Below are positions 37,158 to 47,235 of a stretch of 64,000 nucleotides of DNA, in pieces. The translations under genes and the position numbers were made by a program. The stretch is taken from the NCBI GenBank assembly GCA_018818165.1, contig JAHISP010000036.1:1-64000 (forward strand), read 5' to 3'. The notes under the pieces are model-generated. The model was not told where the DNA came from and searched no databases. It saw nothing but the letters and a program-made list of their open reading frames with translations. Every line of letters starts with the position of its first letter. Within the stretch, counting starts at the first letter, position 1. The DNA comes from Bacteroidota bacterium (GTDB lineage: Bacteria; Bacteroidota; Ignavibacteria; Ignavibacteriales; Melioribacteraceae).

Positions 37158-38078
37158 TTACTTATTAACTTGAAAAGTTTTATCCCCATTTTTTAAGAAA
37201 TTTACAATTTGATTTGCTGCGGCTATGCCAGCATTTACATTTGCTTCTTCAGTTTGTGCACCCATTTTCTTTGGAGTAAAGTAAACACGGCCAGCAAATT
37301 TAGATAAAAGCTCTTCTGCATTATCTGGTGCAATATCCGAAACATATTTGAAGTCAGTTCTTTCGGTCATTAATTTAACTAAATCAGATTCATTGACAAC
37401 TTCTTTACGCGCAGTGTTTACAAGTGTTGCGCCTTTTGGCATTTTGTTTAATAACTCGAAGTTAATAGAATTTTTTGTTTTGTCATTTGCTGGAATATGC
37501 AATGAAATGTATTCACAATTTGAGTAAAGTTCATCAACTGAATTATAAACTTTTACGCCGTCAGTTTCAATTGCTTCGGCAGAAACGAAAGGATCGAATG
37601 CTGCTATTTTCATTCCAAAACCTTTTGCGATAACACCAACTAATTTACCAACGTTACCATATGCATGAATTCCAAGAGTTTTGCCTTTTAACTCTGAGCC
37701 GGATTTACCATTAAACAAACCACGAGCCGCGTAAACCATCATTCCAAGAGCAAGCTCTGCAACTGCGTTTGAATTTTGTCCAGGTGTGTTCATTGCAACT
37801 ACACCTTTTTCTGTTGCTGCTGCTAAATCAATATTATCATAACCAGCACCGGCGCGGACAATGATTTTAAGATTATTTGCGGCATCAATTACTTCTTTTG
37901 TTGCCAAATCGCTGCGTATTATCATTGCATCAACATCTGCAACTGCTTCAAGTAATTGCGAATTATCAGTATATCCTTCAAGTAATACTAATTCATAACC
38001 AGCATTTTCAACTACTTCTTTAATTCCATTTACTGCAACTTTTGCAAACGGTTTGTCTGTTGCTACTAATACTTTCAT
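37158..38078 (-). CDS. serA: D-3-phosphoglycerate dehydrogenase, short form
   Basis: A 306-residue NAD-dependent 2-hydroxyacid dehydrogenase that should open serine synthesis by oxidising 3-phosphoglycerate. It has R54-S-D near the substrate site, GAGYDNID at 77-84, a nucleotide loop GIHAYGNVG at 137-145, R224 in NTARKE and PDNAEELLSKF. The usual catalytic His in TPHxGA is replaced: the segment reads TPK270-K-MGAQTEEAN. I recall this TPKKMGA form from Bacteroidota SerA proteins, so it is probably a lineage variant rather than an inactive copy. There is no C-terminal ACT domain, so feedback control by serine through that domain is not expected. It is transcribed alone, with the hairpin at 37,121 as terminator. 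Confidence 0.85.
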   Translation of the reverse strand: MKVLVATDKPFAKVAVNGIKEVVENAGYELVLLEGYTDNSQLLEAVADVDAMIIRSDLATKEVIDAANNLKIIVRAGAGYDNIDLAAATEKGVVAMNTPGQNSNAVAELALGMMVYAARGLFNGKSGSELKGKTLGIHAYGNVGKLVGVIAKGFGMKIAAFDPFVSAEAIETDGVKVYNSVDELYSNCEYISLHIPANDKTKNSINFELLNKMPKGATLVNTARKEVVNESDLVKLMTERTDFKYVSDIAPDNAEELLSKFAGRVYFTPKKMGAQTEEANVNAGIAAANQIVNFLKNGDKTFQVNK

Positions 38079-38320
38079 AGGTTACCTCAAATTAATTATT
38101 CATTAAACATTTTTAATACTTAAACAAAAATCCAAAAAATAAAAATCAAAAATCAAATAAAAGACAAATTCAAAAATAATAAGTACCAAACATTATATAA
38201 TTATACGATTTAGTATCATAAAATCCACTTAACGTTAGAAATAAATTTAACTTGGTTTTTTGCACTTTGGAGCTTTCGTATTTATTTGTTATTTATATTT
38301 TGAAATTTGTTATTTCTACT

Positions 38321-39970
38321 TCACTTCATCATTGGAATTTTTATGCCTTTTTCTTTCGCATTTTTAATCGCTCGTTCGTATCCAGCATCTGCATGACGGA
38401 CAATTCCCATTCCAGGATCGTAAGTAAGCACGCGATCTAAACGTATTTCAGCTTCTTTTGTACCATCGGCAACAATTACCATTCCTGCGTGGATGGATTT
38501 ACCAATACCAACTCCTCCGCCATGATGAACAGAAACCCAACTTGCGCCGCCAATTGTATTTAACAAAGCATTTAAAATAGGCCAATCGGCAATTGCGTCA
38601 CTTCCGTCTTTCATTGCTTCAGTTTCGCGGTATGGAGAGGCAACTGAGCCACAATCCAGATGATCGCGACCAATAACAATAGGAGCTTTAACTTTTCCAT
38701 CAGCAACAAGTTGGTTAAATATTTTGCCAAGTTTTGCACGGTCGCCATATCCTAACCAGCAAATTCGAGTTGGCATTCCTTGAAAATGGATTTTTTCTTG
38801 TGCTAATTTTATCCAACGAATTAAAGCTTTATCTTCTGGAAATGCCTCCATTACAGCTCTATCTGTAACATAAATATCTTCTGGATCGCCCGAAAGAGCA
38901 GCCCAGCGGAATGGTCCTTTACCATCGTTGAACAATGGACGAATATATGCAGGCACAAAGCCTGGAAAATCGAATGCATTTTCAACTCCATTTTCTTTTG
39001 CTTCGCCACGAATATTATTGCCATAATCAAAAACAATTGAGCCTCGTTTTTGGAACTCCAACATAGCCTTAACATGAGTTACAACTGTTTTGCGTGCTTG
39101 TTTAATATATTCATCTGGATTATCTTTTCTTAGTTTAAGTGCGTCTTCAAAACTCATTCCCATTGGAACATATCCTTGAAGCATATCGTGTGCAGATGTC
39201 TGATCAGTTACAATATCTGGCAAAATATTTCTTTCTAAAATTTGTGGAAGTATTTCGCCTGCATTTCCGACTAATCCAACAGAAAGTGCTCTTTTTTCTT
39301 CTTTAGCTTTTTGAACTAATTGAAGCGCTTCATCTAAATCTTCTGTTAAAACATCAACATATCCAGTATCAATTCTTTTTTGAATTCTTGATTTGTCAAC
39401 ATCAATTCCAAGGCAAGCAGCTCCATTCATAGTAGCAGCAAGTGGTTGAGCGCCACCCATTCCGCCAAGACCTGCAGTTAATAAAAATTTACCAGCCAAA
39501 GTTCCATCAAAATGCTGATTTGCGCATTCTGCAAATGTTTCGTAAGTACCTTGTACAATTCCTTGACTACCAATGTAAATCCAACTACCAGCAGTCATTT
39601 GTCCGTACATTGTTAATCCTTTTGCCTCAAGCTTTCGGAATTCTTCCCAATTTGCCCAATCGGGGACAAGCATTGAGTTTGAAATAATTACCCGTGGTGC
39701 ATTTTCGTGAGTTCTAAAAACTGCGACTGGTTTACCCGATTGTACGAGCATCGTTTCATCATTTTCAAGATTTTTAAGTGTTTCAATAATTGCTTCGTAC
39801 GATTCCCAATTACGAGCAGCTTTTCCACTACCACCATAGACAATTAAATTATCAGGGTCTTCTGCAACTTCTGGGTCTAAGTTATTCATAAGCATTCTCA
39901 TAGCTGCTTCTTGAATCCAACCTTTGCAAGTTAAATCTGTGCCTTTTGGGGCTTTAATATTTTTTATCAT
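38321..39970 (-). CDS. hutU: Urocanate hydratase
   Basis: A 549-residue urocanase, the second step of histidine degradation (urocanate to imidazolone propionate). The full length and hallmarks are present: [13 protein letters not shown] near the front, [13 protein letters not shown], the NAD-binding stretch [22 protein letters not shown] and the C-terminal [10 protein letters not shown]. The frame extends to 40,045, but the ATG at 39,970 gives the normal family N terminus. No histidine ammonia-lyase, imidazolonepropionase or formiminoglutamase gene is in this window. The gene stands about 93 bp downstream of a small unknown gene and may share its transcript. Confidence 0.95.
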   Translation of the reverse strand: MIKNIKAPKGTDLTCKGWIQEAAMRMLMNNLDPEVAEDPDNLIVYGGSGKAARNWESYEAIIETLKNLENDETMLVQSGKPVAVFRTHENAPRVIISNSMLVPDWANWEEFRKLEAKGLTMYGQMTAGSWIYIGSQGIVQGTYETFAECANQHFDGTLAGKFLLTAGLGGMGGAQPLAATMNGAACLGIDVDKSRIQKRIDTGYVDVLTEDLDEALQLVQKAKEEKRALSVGLVGNAGEILPQILERNILPDIVTDQTSAHDMLQGYVPMGMSFEDALKLRKDNPDEYIKQARKTVVTHVKAMLEFQKRGSIVFDYGNNIRGEAKENGVENAFDFPGFVPAYIRPLFNDGKGPFRWAALSGDPEDIYVTDRAVMEAFPEDKALIRWIKLAQEKIHFQGMPTRICWLGYGDRAKLGKIFNQLVADGKVKAPIVIGRDHLDCGSVASPYRETEAMKDGSDAIADWPILNALLNTIGGASWVSVHHGGGVGIGKSIHAGMVIVADGTKEAEIRLDRVLTYDPGMGIVRHADAGYERAIKNAKEKGIKIPMMK

Positions 39971-40063
39971 TTCAATACCTATTTTTAAAATTAGACAAAT
40001 TAATCGCGATGGCACGAATAGTTTTACTAATTTTTTTATCCTCAAATTTGTGACAAATCTTTT

Positions 40064-40405
40064 TTAATAATCCGAAAAATGTGTCTCCAACAAATTATTA
40101 TATTGATTAAACATAGCTTTGTAAAACCATTTCTTCAAAAATCCACTTTTAGCCATAGTTATTTTTAACTGATTTCTATTCTGGGTTAGCTGATGCACCA
40201 ATCTAGTCTTTTCATCCTTTAGTAACTTAACTTGAGATGGATTTTCAGCAATTTTATCTTGAATTGATTCGAAAGCTTTAATATCCTTATAGAAATCTTG
40301 GTTAGAACTCATCTGCTTAATTGCTTGTTTACAAAAGCTAGTAATAATTTTAGCTTCATTTTTATCAAAATCGTATGTGTAACTTTTAAATAACTTTTTC
40401 ATCAA
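40064..40405 (-). CDS. Small helical protein of unknown function
   Basis: This 113-residue basic protein is predicted by eye to be mostly helical, with a central charged stretch (about 50-85) and a C-terminal aromatic segment KKWFYKAMFNQYNNLL. I do not recognise a family. It lies 15 bp after the adenosine deaminase gene on the same strand, so co-transcription with that gene is likely. There is no signal peptide. Two adjacent Met codons make the exact start uncertain by one residue. Its codon use looks like that of its neighbours, which supports it as a real gene. Confidence 0.6.
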   Translation of the reverse strand: MMKKLFKSYTYDFDKNEAKIITSFCKQAIKQMSSNQDFYKDIKAFESIQDKIAENPSQVKLLKDEKTRLVHQLTQNRNQLKITMAKSGFLKKWFYKAMFNQYNNLLETHFSDY

Positions 40406-40420
40406 TAAATTTCCTTTATT

Positions 40421-41509
40421 TTAAGCTTTTAATGAGAGAAGCTTTTCTCTCATCTTTTGGTATCCTGGTTTAATAACGTTATATATATATTCCAATTTTT
40501 CGTAGTGATTAGTAAATGCAGATTTCATAGCATTTATATTTAACTTTTCAATATCGTCAAAAGTAATTCCAAATTTTTCTGTTGCAGTTAAATATTCATC
40601 TGTCAATGTTATATTGCTCATAAGTCTATCATCGGTATTTAAGAACACTCTAAATTTTGCATCATATAATTTTTTGAATGGATGATTTTCTAATTTGTCA
40701 ATTGCACCAGTATGAACATTACTATTTAGACAAATTTCCAGCGGAACTCGCTTATCCAAAATGTATTGTGCTAAATCGCCAAGTTTTAAAATATCACCAT
40801 TTGCATCATAAACAATATCTTCTTTCAAACGGGTTGCATGCCCAATGCGATGTGAGCCACAAATTTGAATTGCCTGCCAAATTGATTCTTTTCCAAAAGC
40901 TTCACCCGCATGAATAGTAATATTAAAATTTTCGCGCATAATAAATTGGAAAGCTTCTAAATGATTTTTTGGGGGATAACCACCTTCTTCACCAGCAAGG
41001 TCAAATCCTACAACTCCTTTATCTTTAAAATTAACCGCAAGTTCAGCAATTTCAAGCGAGTTTGTCATGTTACGAAGTGAACACAGAATAACTCCAAAGC
41101 CAACACCAAAATCTTTTTTGCCACGTTCTAAACCGTCAAGAACGGCTTCCATAATATCATCATAATAAAGCTCTTTCGAGGTATGTAAAACTGGAGCAAA
41201 TCTTGTTTCAACGTAAACAACACCGTCTTTGTGCATGTCTTCCATCATTTCGTAAGCAATGCGCTCAAGGTTTTCTTTTGTTTGCATAACGGCAATTGTG
41301 TGTTCAAAGCCTTGCAAAAATTCAACTAAATTACCTTTGTTTGCTCCACGAAAAAACCATTCGGCTAATTCCTTTGGGTCTTTTGTTGGAAGTTTTTTAT
41401 AACCGATTTGTTCAGCTAATTCAATTATTGTTTCTGGACGTAAACCACCATCTAAATGGTCGTGTAGAAGCACTTTAGGAACTTCTCTAATAATCTGTTC
41501 TGCATTCAT
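40421..41509 (-). CDS. add: Adenosine deaminase
   Basis: A 362-residue zinc hydrolase converting adenosine to inosine. The metal and catalytic set is complete: H16-D-H18, H200-AG-E203, H224 in RIGH and D293-D294 in NTDDRLMS. The opening VLLHDHLDGGLRPETI and the NSNVHTG segment distinguish it from the adenine deaminase at 45,204. The start has a GAGGT site five bases upstream. A small unknown gene follows after 15 bp. Together with the second deaminase it points to purine salvage or use of exogenous nucleosides. Confidence 0.92.
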   Translation of the reverse strand: MNAEQIIREVPKVLLHDHLDGGLRPETIIELAEQIGYKKLPTKDPKELAEWFFRGANKGNLVEFLQGFEHTIAVMQTKENLERIAYEMMEDMHKDGVVYVETRFAPVLHTSKELYYDDIMEAVLDGLERGKKDFGVGFGVILCSLRNMTNSLEIAELAVNFKDKGVVGFDLAGEEGGYPPKNHLEAFQFIMRENFNITIHAGEAFGKESIWQAIQICGSHRIGHATRLKEDIVYDANGDILKLGDLAQYILDKRVPLEICLNSNVHTGAIDKLENHPFKKLYDAKFRVFLNTDDRLMSNITLTDEYLTATEKFGITFDDIEKLNINAMKSAFTNHYEKLEYIYNVIKPGYQKMREKLLSLKA

Positions 41510-41615
41510 TTTTACCTCATAATTTTCACTTCAAAAAATATTCTTTTTGGCAAGTAATAGCAATTGGGAAGTAAATCAAAAATGAGAATTGCTAATATTT
41601 ATCATTATTTATCAA

Positions 41616-42506
41616 TTATTTGTATTTATTTAGTATTATAATTCCAACTATAATCAGTGCCATGCCAACAAAGTGTAGCGGAAAAAGTGATTCCCCATCC
41701 AATATTCCCCAAGCAATTGCTACTATTGGAATTAAATATGTAGTAGAGGATGCAAATACAGCGCTAGTGCTTTTTATAAGTTTGTTGAAAATAGCGAGGG
41801 CAAATGCTGTTCCTATTGATCCTAATATAAATATGCTTAAAAGAGAAAGTAAAGCATCGGGATGAGAAGTTATGCGTGTTGTAAAGTCGGACGAAAAAAG
41901 TATAACTAATGAGATTGGCGCGGTTAGTAATGTTGCTAATGAAACAAGCACCACAGGATTAAAAGTTTTAACATATTCCTTAACCATATTTCCCGAAATA
42001 CCATACAATAGAGTTGCTAGTATTACAAAAAGCGCGTAAAAATTGAAATTGCCAAGTTCACCAGAGCCTCCAACAAAACTAAGTACAAAAGAGCCAGCAA
42101 ACCCAATTGCTAATCCAAGTGCTATAGGCATACTAATTTTAGATTTATAAAAAAGAACTCCTACAATTGTTGTCATTACTGGAGTTAATGCGTTTAGCAT
42201 TCCAGCCAATGAACTGCTCATTTCTGTTTCGGCAGTAGCGAATAATATTGCAGGAATCAAATTAGAAATTAAACCAAGAAGAAGTAACTTTTTCCAATGG
42301 ATTTCTATGATTCCCCTCATATTCTTTATGGCAATAGGTAGTAAAACAATGCTTGCAAAGAGAATTCTAAGTGTACCAACTTGTAGTGGGGAATAAGCCA
42401 ATAATCCTTTTTTAATAAGGATAAATGAACTGCCCCAAATTAGTGATAAAAATATTAACACCAATATTGGGAATGATTGTCTCTGTTTTAAATTTTGAAT
42501 TAGCAT
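41616..42506 (-). CDS. DMT-family (EamA) transporter
   Basis: A 296-residue inner-membrane protein with about ten hydrophobic helices arranged as two EamA repeats. The first repeat opens with FLSLIWGSSFILIKKGL and the second contains ILATLLYGISGNMVKEY. The end reads LHFVGMALIIVGIIILNKYK. Members export metabolites such as amino acids or move other small molecules; the substrate cannot be read here. The frame can begin at a TTG at 42,512, but the ATG at 42,506 is preferred. It is divergent from the plus-strand TonB receptor gene, with about 170 bp between starts. Confidence 0.85.
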   Translation of the reverse strand: MLIQNLKQRQSFPILVLIFLSLIWGSSFILIKKGLLAYSPLQVGTLRILFASIVLLPIAIKNMRGIIEIHWKKLLLLGLISNLIPAILFATAETEMSSSLAGMLNALTPVMTTIVGVLFYKSKISMPIALGLAIGFAGSFVLSFVGGSGELGNFNFYALFVILATLLYGISGNMVKEYVKTFNPVVLVSLATLLTAPISLVILFSSDFTTRITSHPDALLSLLSIFILGSIGTAFALAIFNKLIKSTSAVFASSTTYLIPIVAIAWGILDGESLFPLHFVGMALIIVGIIILNKYK

Positions 42507-42675
42507 CCGCAAATATATGGATTAGTTCTTATTTTTAGTTTGCTATTAATTTCGCTAAATAATACTAGTTAGAGCAAATTGAGATTATTTTTTGACTATT
42601 TACCCTGATGAAAGATTTCTATTTTTAAATCCTAAATAATATTATTTCTTTTAATTATTCAACCAAAAGGTACAA

Positions 42676-45030
42676 ATGTTGCACAAATTCTTTCTCTTAC
42701 TGCTCTTAATAACTATAAATTCTAATATATTTGCCCAAAATGAACAGATTACAATAACAGGAAAAGTAATTGATTTGGAAACTAGCAAACCTTTATCAAA
42801 TTGCAACGTATCAATTTTAAATACTAACAAAGGAGAAGTAACAGATTATTCAGGTTCTTTTACTACAACTCTTGATGCTAAAAAATGTACTTTAGTTTTC
42901 AGTTATGTTGGTTATGAAACTATTCAAAAGTCTATTTCTCTTGAGGAAAATCAATCAACTACTCATGTAATAATTAAAATGGAGCCCAAAGAAATTGAAG
43001 GAGAAGAAGTTAAAATAATTGCTGACAAAAATATTCCATCAACTATATTGCAAAATGTAACTCCAAAAGATATTCAGCGAATGCCAAATATCTATTCTGA
43101 TGTTTTACGCTCTGTGCAGATTTTAGCGGGTGTTTCAACAAAAAGTGAATTAAGTAGTGGTTATAATGTTCGAGGTGGAACGTTTGATGAGAATTTAATT
43201 TATTTGAATGGATATGAAATTTATAGACCTTTTTTGTTAAGAACTGGATATGAAGAAAGTCAAACTACAATAAATCCCGATATGGTTAAGTCGCTTACAT
43301 TTTACAATGGGGCGTTCCCAGCAAAATTTGGAGATCGTATGTCATCTGCGCTGGAGGTTAATTATTCCAATGAGCATAGCAATAAAATTCATGGCTCAAT
43401 ACATGCAGATTTTCTAAATATGGGAATTAATCTTAACAATAAAATTGGAAACTTAAATTGGAATATTGGTGCAAGATATGCTTATCCATCTGCTTTTTTG
43501 GGTGGGCTGCAAACTAGAGGTGATTACAATCCCTCCTTTTCAGATATTCAGCTTTTTACTACTTACGATTTTTCAAAGAATTCTAGTTTGGAGTTATTAG
43601 GAATTTATTCTAAAAATAAAATTGAAATTACACCAAAACAATGGGATGGCGTTTTTGGTTTCCAAACAAGAGGGGATTATCGCGGAGTTACATTTGAGTA
43701 TTCTGGAAGTAGAGATTATTCACAAATAACAAATTTAATTGGGACTAAGTTTAATCATAATTTTGGAACTAGTAATAAAATAAATTTATCATTTGCAAAA
43801 TATTCCACTGAGGAAAAAGAATTTTATAATTTAAGCTCCGACATATTTTATTCACCAAATGCATATAGTCCTTATGATGATAGGGAATACCTGAAAACAA
43901 GATATGAAAATGGGGATAATTCTATTAAGCTAGATTCGTACAGATTTAAACTTGGATTAGAGCTAAAGCATAATATCCACAATTTCAATTTTGGCACAGA
44001 GTACAGAAGTGAGAAGATAGATAACAAATTGGACGAATATCTGTTTGAAATAGGTGATAGTACATTACATCAAAAACCAGTTTTAGATAAATATTATAAT
44101 TCATATAAACTAAACTCACTTAGTCTGTTTCTGCAAGACAATATTGTGTTTAGTTCTGCATTTGAAATGAATGTGGGATTGAGATATTTAAGATATGAAT
44201 TTAGTGATGAAAATTTATTTTCTCCACGAATTATTGTTTTTTACCGACCTTCTATTCAGCATGCAATAAGTTTTAGCTGGGGATATTATTATCAACCTCC
44301 ATTTTTAAATGAGTTACGAAGTACTAAAATTAGTTCACTAAAATCACAAAGAGCAATCCATTATGTTGCGGGATGGGAATATTATTTTAAAAAGGATATG
44401 AAATTTAAAGCTGAATTATATTACAAAGATTTAAATAATCTAATTCCATTTTACTACGATGTTTTTAAAATGATTTATACAGAAAACAATAATAGAGAAG
44501 GATATGCCTACGGATTAGATTTAATGATTGAAGGTGAAGTAGTTGAGGGAATGAGAAGCTGGTTTGGATATAGTTATCTTGATACTCGCGAAAGGAAAAT
44601 TGGAACGACTAATTATCAGAGGCGATTACTCGATCAAACACACACTATTCAAGTATTCCTACAAGATAGAATGCCTAAACATGAAAATTGGCAGTCGCAC
44701 CTTCGGTTCCTTATTGGCTCGGGATATCTTTATTATCCAAGAGTTGTGGTTAAAGATGATGAGACAGGCGATTCCTACTTAGAAGTAGCTTCTAAAAATC
44801 CTATGGAATTTCTTTATTACTTGCGTGTTGATATGGGATTATCAACTACTTTCGATTTTGGTGATGAATACAAATTAATTGTAACTACAGAAATTCTTAA
44901 TCTTTTTGATCACTACAATATTGGATCCTATCAATGGGCTCAAGTATTTAAAGATATTAATGCAGCAATTAAAATTCCACATATTTTGAGTAAAAGATTT
45001 TTTAATATCAGATTAGAGTTTAAGTTTTAG
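42676..45030 (+). CDS. TonB-dependent receptor with CarboxypepD_reg front
   Basis: A 784-residue outer-membrane receptor. The signal peptide ends near IFAQ. A carboxypeptidase-regulatory-like domain (about 25-110, ITGKVIDLETSKPLSNCNVSIL to YETIQKSI) precedes the plug (about 120-235, with GGTFDENLIYLNGYEIY and FYNGAFPAKFGDRMSS). The barrel ends in terminal F (RLEFKF). This layout is typical of Bacteroidota-type receptors. No SusD-like lipoprotein follows, so a glycan-uptake pair is not supported. The substrate is unknown. AAAAGG precedes the start. It is the only gene on its strand here, flanked by minus-strand neighbours. Confidence 0.87.
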   Translation: MLHKFFLLLLLITINSNIFAQNEQITITGKVIDLETSKPLSNCNVSILNTNKGEVTDYSGSFTTTLDAKKCTLVFSYVGYETIQKSISLEENQSTTHVIIKMEPKEIEGEEVKIIADKNIPSTILQNVTPKDIQRMPNIYSDVLRSVQILAGVSTKSELSSGYNVRGGTFDENLIYLNGYEIYRPFLLRTGYEESQTTINPDMVKSLTFYNGAFPAKFGDRMSSALEVNYSNEHSNKIHGSIHADFLNMGINLNNKIGNLNWNIGARYAYPSAFLGGLQTRGDYNPSFSDIQLFTTYDFSKNSSLELLGIYSKNKIEITPKQWDGVFGFQTRGDYRGVTFEYSGSRDYSQITNLIGTKFNHNFGTSNKINLSFAKYSTEEKEFYNLSSDIFYSPNAYSPYDDREYLKTRYENGDNSIKLDSYRFKLGLELKHNIHNFNFGTEYRSEKIDNKLDEYLFEIGDSTLHQKPVLDKYYNSYKLNSLSLFLQDNIVFSSAFEMNVGLRYLRYEFSDENLFSPRIIVFYRPSIQHAISFSWGYYYQPPFLNELRSTKISSLKSQRAIHYVAGWEYYFKKDMKFKAELYYKDLNNLIPFYYDVFKMIYTENNNREGYAYGLDLMIEGEVVEGMRSWFGYSYLDTRERKIGTTNYQRRLLDQTHTIQVFLQDRMPKHENWQSHLRFLIGSGYLYYPRVVVKDDETGDSYLEVASKNPMEFLYYLRVDMGLSTTFDFGDEYKLIVTTEILNLFDHYNIGSYQWAQVFKDINAAIKIPHILSKRFFNIRLEFKF

Positions 45031-45071
45031 GAATAAGACTTTAGAGTTTCTGCAAAATAAGTAATATTTAC

Positions 45072-45152
45072 AGTGTCATTTCCGCTCTCTCTTAGTGGGA
45101 ATCTCAGGAAACACGATAGATTCTCGATTAAAGCATTCGGGAATAACAGTCT
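45072..45152. repeat. Imperfect palindromic intergenic element
   Basis: An 80-bp stretch between convergent genes has related ends (CAGTGTCATTTCCG and CGGGAATAACAG) and an inner imperfect stem (GGGAATCT with AGATTCTC). It resembles the short dispersed palindromic repeats often seen between genes. No second copy is present in this window, so the call rests on structure alone. Confidence 0.35.
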
Positions 45153-45203
45153 CTATTTGTTTATGCAAAGGGTTCCAATTAACAGATAATATTTAAACTG
45201 ATA

Positions 45204-46217
45204 TTAAAAACCAAACTCATCAAGCTTATTTAACATAACAATTTTTCTATTATCATCGGCAAAACTTGCTTCAAATGAATTTTTAACAAGTTTGTTAATA
45301 TCATTAATTGTTAACTGCAAAGCATCTGCTGTTTGAATAAAATTTTCATTTATATAACCACCAAAATAAGCGGGGTCATCGGAGTTAACTGTTGCTTTAA
45401 TTCCTCTATCCAACATAATTTTTAGCGGATGATTCTTTAAATCATCAATAACTCTAAGCTTTAAATTGGATAATGGACAAACGGTTAGCGCTATTTGTTT
45501 CTCTACAATTCTATCAATTAACTTGTTATCACTTAGTGAACGATTTCCGTGGTCAATTCTGTGTACGTTAAGTAAATCCAGAGCTTCCCAAACATATTCT
45601 GCTGGCCCTTCTTCGCCGGCGTGTGCTGTTAGCTTTAATCCATCACCAAAAGCTCTGTTATAAACTTCCCTAAACTTTGTTGGAGGGTTACCAGTTTCGG
45701 AGGAATCTAATCCTAAAACATCAATTTTGTCTCTGTGATTAAAATAATTTTCGTATATCTCAAATGCAGAATCTTGTGGCAAATGGCGCAGAAACGACAT
45801 AATTAGTTTTGATGATATTCCAAAATCTTTTTCAGCATCTTTAAGTGCTGCGTGAATTCCATTTATTACGGTATCAAAAGCAACTCCTCTTTCAGTGTGA
45901 GTTTGAGGGTCGAACATTATTTCTGTGTGAATTACATTGTCTTCATTTGCCTTTTTTAGATATGCCCATGTGAGGTCATAAAAATCTTGCTCAGTTTGCA
46001 AAACCTTTGCACCAGTGTAATATATATTAAGAAACTCCTGAAGATTATTAAAATTATATGCAGAACGTAATTCTTCAACAGAACTATAGTCTATTTTAAT
46101 TTTATTCCTATCAGCAATTTTGAACATCAATTCTGGTTCGAATGTGCCTTCTATGTGCAAGTGCAGTTCTGCTTTTGGAATTTTATTTATATAGTCTTTA
46201 ACTGAATTGTTGTCCAT
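45204..46217 (-). CDS. Adenine deaminase (Aah1-type ADA family)
   Basis: A 337-residue member of the adenosine-deaminase superfamily with the features of the adenine-specific branch: LHLHIEGTFEPELMF, DPQTHTERG, LGLDSSETGNPP, HAGEEGPAEYVWEALDLL, VCPLSNLKLR and NSDDPAYFGGY. Metal and catalytic residues H19, H21, H199, E202, H223 and D280-D281 are present. The expected reaction is adenine to hypoxanthine. The frame extends to 46,256, but AAAAGG before the ATG at 46,217 and the family N terminus support the shorter form. It complements the adenosine deaminase 4 kb away. Annotation as adenosine deaminase by simple homology would be wrong on these motifs. Confidence 0.88.
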   Translation of the reverse strand: MDNNSVKDYINKIPKAELHLHIEGTFEPELMFKIADRNKIKIDYSSVEELRSAYNFNNLQEFLNIYYTGAKVLQTEQDFYDLTWAYLKKANEDNVIHTEIMFDPQTHTERGVAFDTVINGIHAALKDAEKDFGISSKLIMSFLRHLPQDSAFEIYENYFNHRDKIDVLGLDSSETGNPPTKFREVYNRAFGDGLKLTAHAGEEGPAEYVWEALDLLNVHRIDHGNRSLSDNKLIDRIVEKQIALTVCPLSNLKLRVIDDLKNHPLKIMLDRGIKATVNSDDPAYFGGYINENFIQTADALQLTINDINKLVKNSFEASFADDNRKIVMLNKLDEFGF

Positions 46218-46405
46218 AATATACCTTTTGTAAAATTTTACTAAGATAATCAACATTTTAGAAAATTGAAAATATAAATATTATTGATTTTTATAATTTT
46301 TAACCTTTTTATAAATATTTTTTGGTTACTTTGCAATTAGTGATACGGACAATTCTCAATGTTCTTCCTGTCAAATTTTGCAAAATTGGATTAAAGGAAT
46401 ATAAT

Positions 46406-47149
46406 ATGGACTCTATTTCAAACAAAAACTTTTATAATGATGTTTCTGAATATTATGACAACATGATTAATTTTAAGCAATCCTTGGAAAATAAAACCGC
46501 AAATCTTAAGGGGTTTTTGTCACCAGAAATTAAAAATGCTGCGGATATTGGCTGTGGTAGTGGAATTGATTCCATTGCGCTAGCATCGCTTGGCTTGGAG
46601 GTTTGCGGATTTGATTCATCCATGATGATGATTGAAAAAGCTGAAATAAATGCTGAAAATGAAAATAAAGTAATCAGCTTTTATAATTATTCTGCACAAG
46701 ATATTCCAAATACTTTTAATTCTAAATTTGATTTTGTTTGCTCGCTCGGTAATACTGTCGCAAATATTCCTCCAAAAGATATTTCTGATTCAATTAAAAG
46801 GTTTGCAGAACTTTTAACTAATAACGGAAAGGTACTCTTCCATATTTTGAATTACGAAAAAATAATTAGCGAAAATGAGCGAATTGTAAATATAAATAAA
46901 GGTGAACAAGAATATATAATTAGGTTTTATGACTTTGAAAAGGATTTCATCAATTTTAATATTCTAAAATTTGATATTGAAAATCCTAAACTGAGGAAAC
47001 TAATTTCAACCAAAGTTTATCCCCACACTCTGGAATTATTTTTGGACTTATTAAATCAAAATAATTTTAATAACGTTGAGGTTTTCCAAGACTTAAAGAA
47101 AACAGCTTTTAATTCTGAGACTTCAAATGATATTTATTTTTTTTGCTGA
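46406..47149 (+). CDS. Class I SAM-dependent methyltransferase
   Basis: A 247-residue methyltransferase with motif I ADIGCGSGIDSIALASLG, an acidic end to strand 2 (GFD), and FDFVCSLGNTVANIP as motif II region. The substrate is unknown; small-molecule methylation is usual for this group. The ATG at 46,406 follows AAAGGAAT, whereas the longer frame from 46,322 has no site. The end is odd: an extra T in an eight-T run makes it stop at DIYFFC, whereas a partial copy of its 3' end at 47,845-47,938 continues as DIYLFAERE before its stop. The gene was therefore probably altered when the toxin-antitoxin cassette arrived. Confidence 0.82.
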   Translation: MDSISNKNFYNDVSEYYDNMINFKQSLENKTANLKGFLSPEIKNAADIGCGSGIDSIALASLGLEVCGFDSSMMMIEKAEINAENENKVISFYNYSAQDIPNTFNSKFDFVCSLGNTVANIPPKDISDSIKRFAELLTNNGKVLFHILNYEKIISENERIVNINKGEQEYIIRFYDFEKDFINFNILKFDIENPKLRKLISTKVYPHTLELFLDLLNQNNFNNVEVFQDLKKTAFNSETSNDIYFFC

Positions 47150-47158
47150 AAGGGAATA
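47064..47158. repeat. 3'-end repeat of the methyltransferase, copy 1
   Basis: These last ~90 bp of the methyltransferase gene and its stop region are repeated at 47,845-47,938 with a few substitutions and one base indel in a T-run. The two copies bracket the BrnTA genes. Confidence 0.8.
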
Positions 47159-47178
47159 AAAGATTAAAATGAAGTTGA

Positions 47179-47201
47179 GTTGTCGATAATTTGTCGACAA
47201 C
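47179..47201. other. Small hairpin with TCGACAAC arm
   Basis: A perfect 8-bp stem (47,179-47,186 with 47,194-47,201) lies between the convergent methyltransferase and BrnA genes. There is no T-run after it. The right half TTGTCGACAAC recurs at 52,193-52,203 before the Bro-N gene, so it may be a boundary motif rather than a terminator. Confidence 0.4.
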
Positions 47202-47235
47202 TGAAATTATAAATGTATTGGAAAATATAGTTAAT

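Noticed and set aside
42676-45030. SusC-SusD glycan uptake locus
   Set aside because: The receptor has a CarboxypepD_reg front, but no SusD-like gene or glycoside hydrolase is adjacent.
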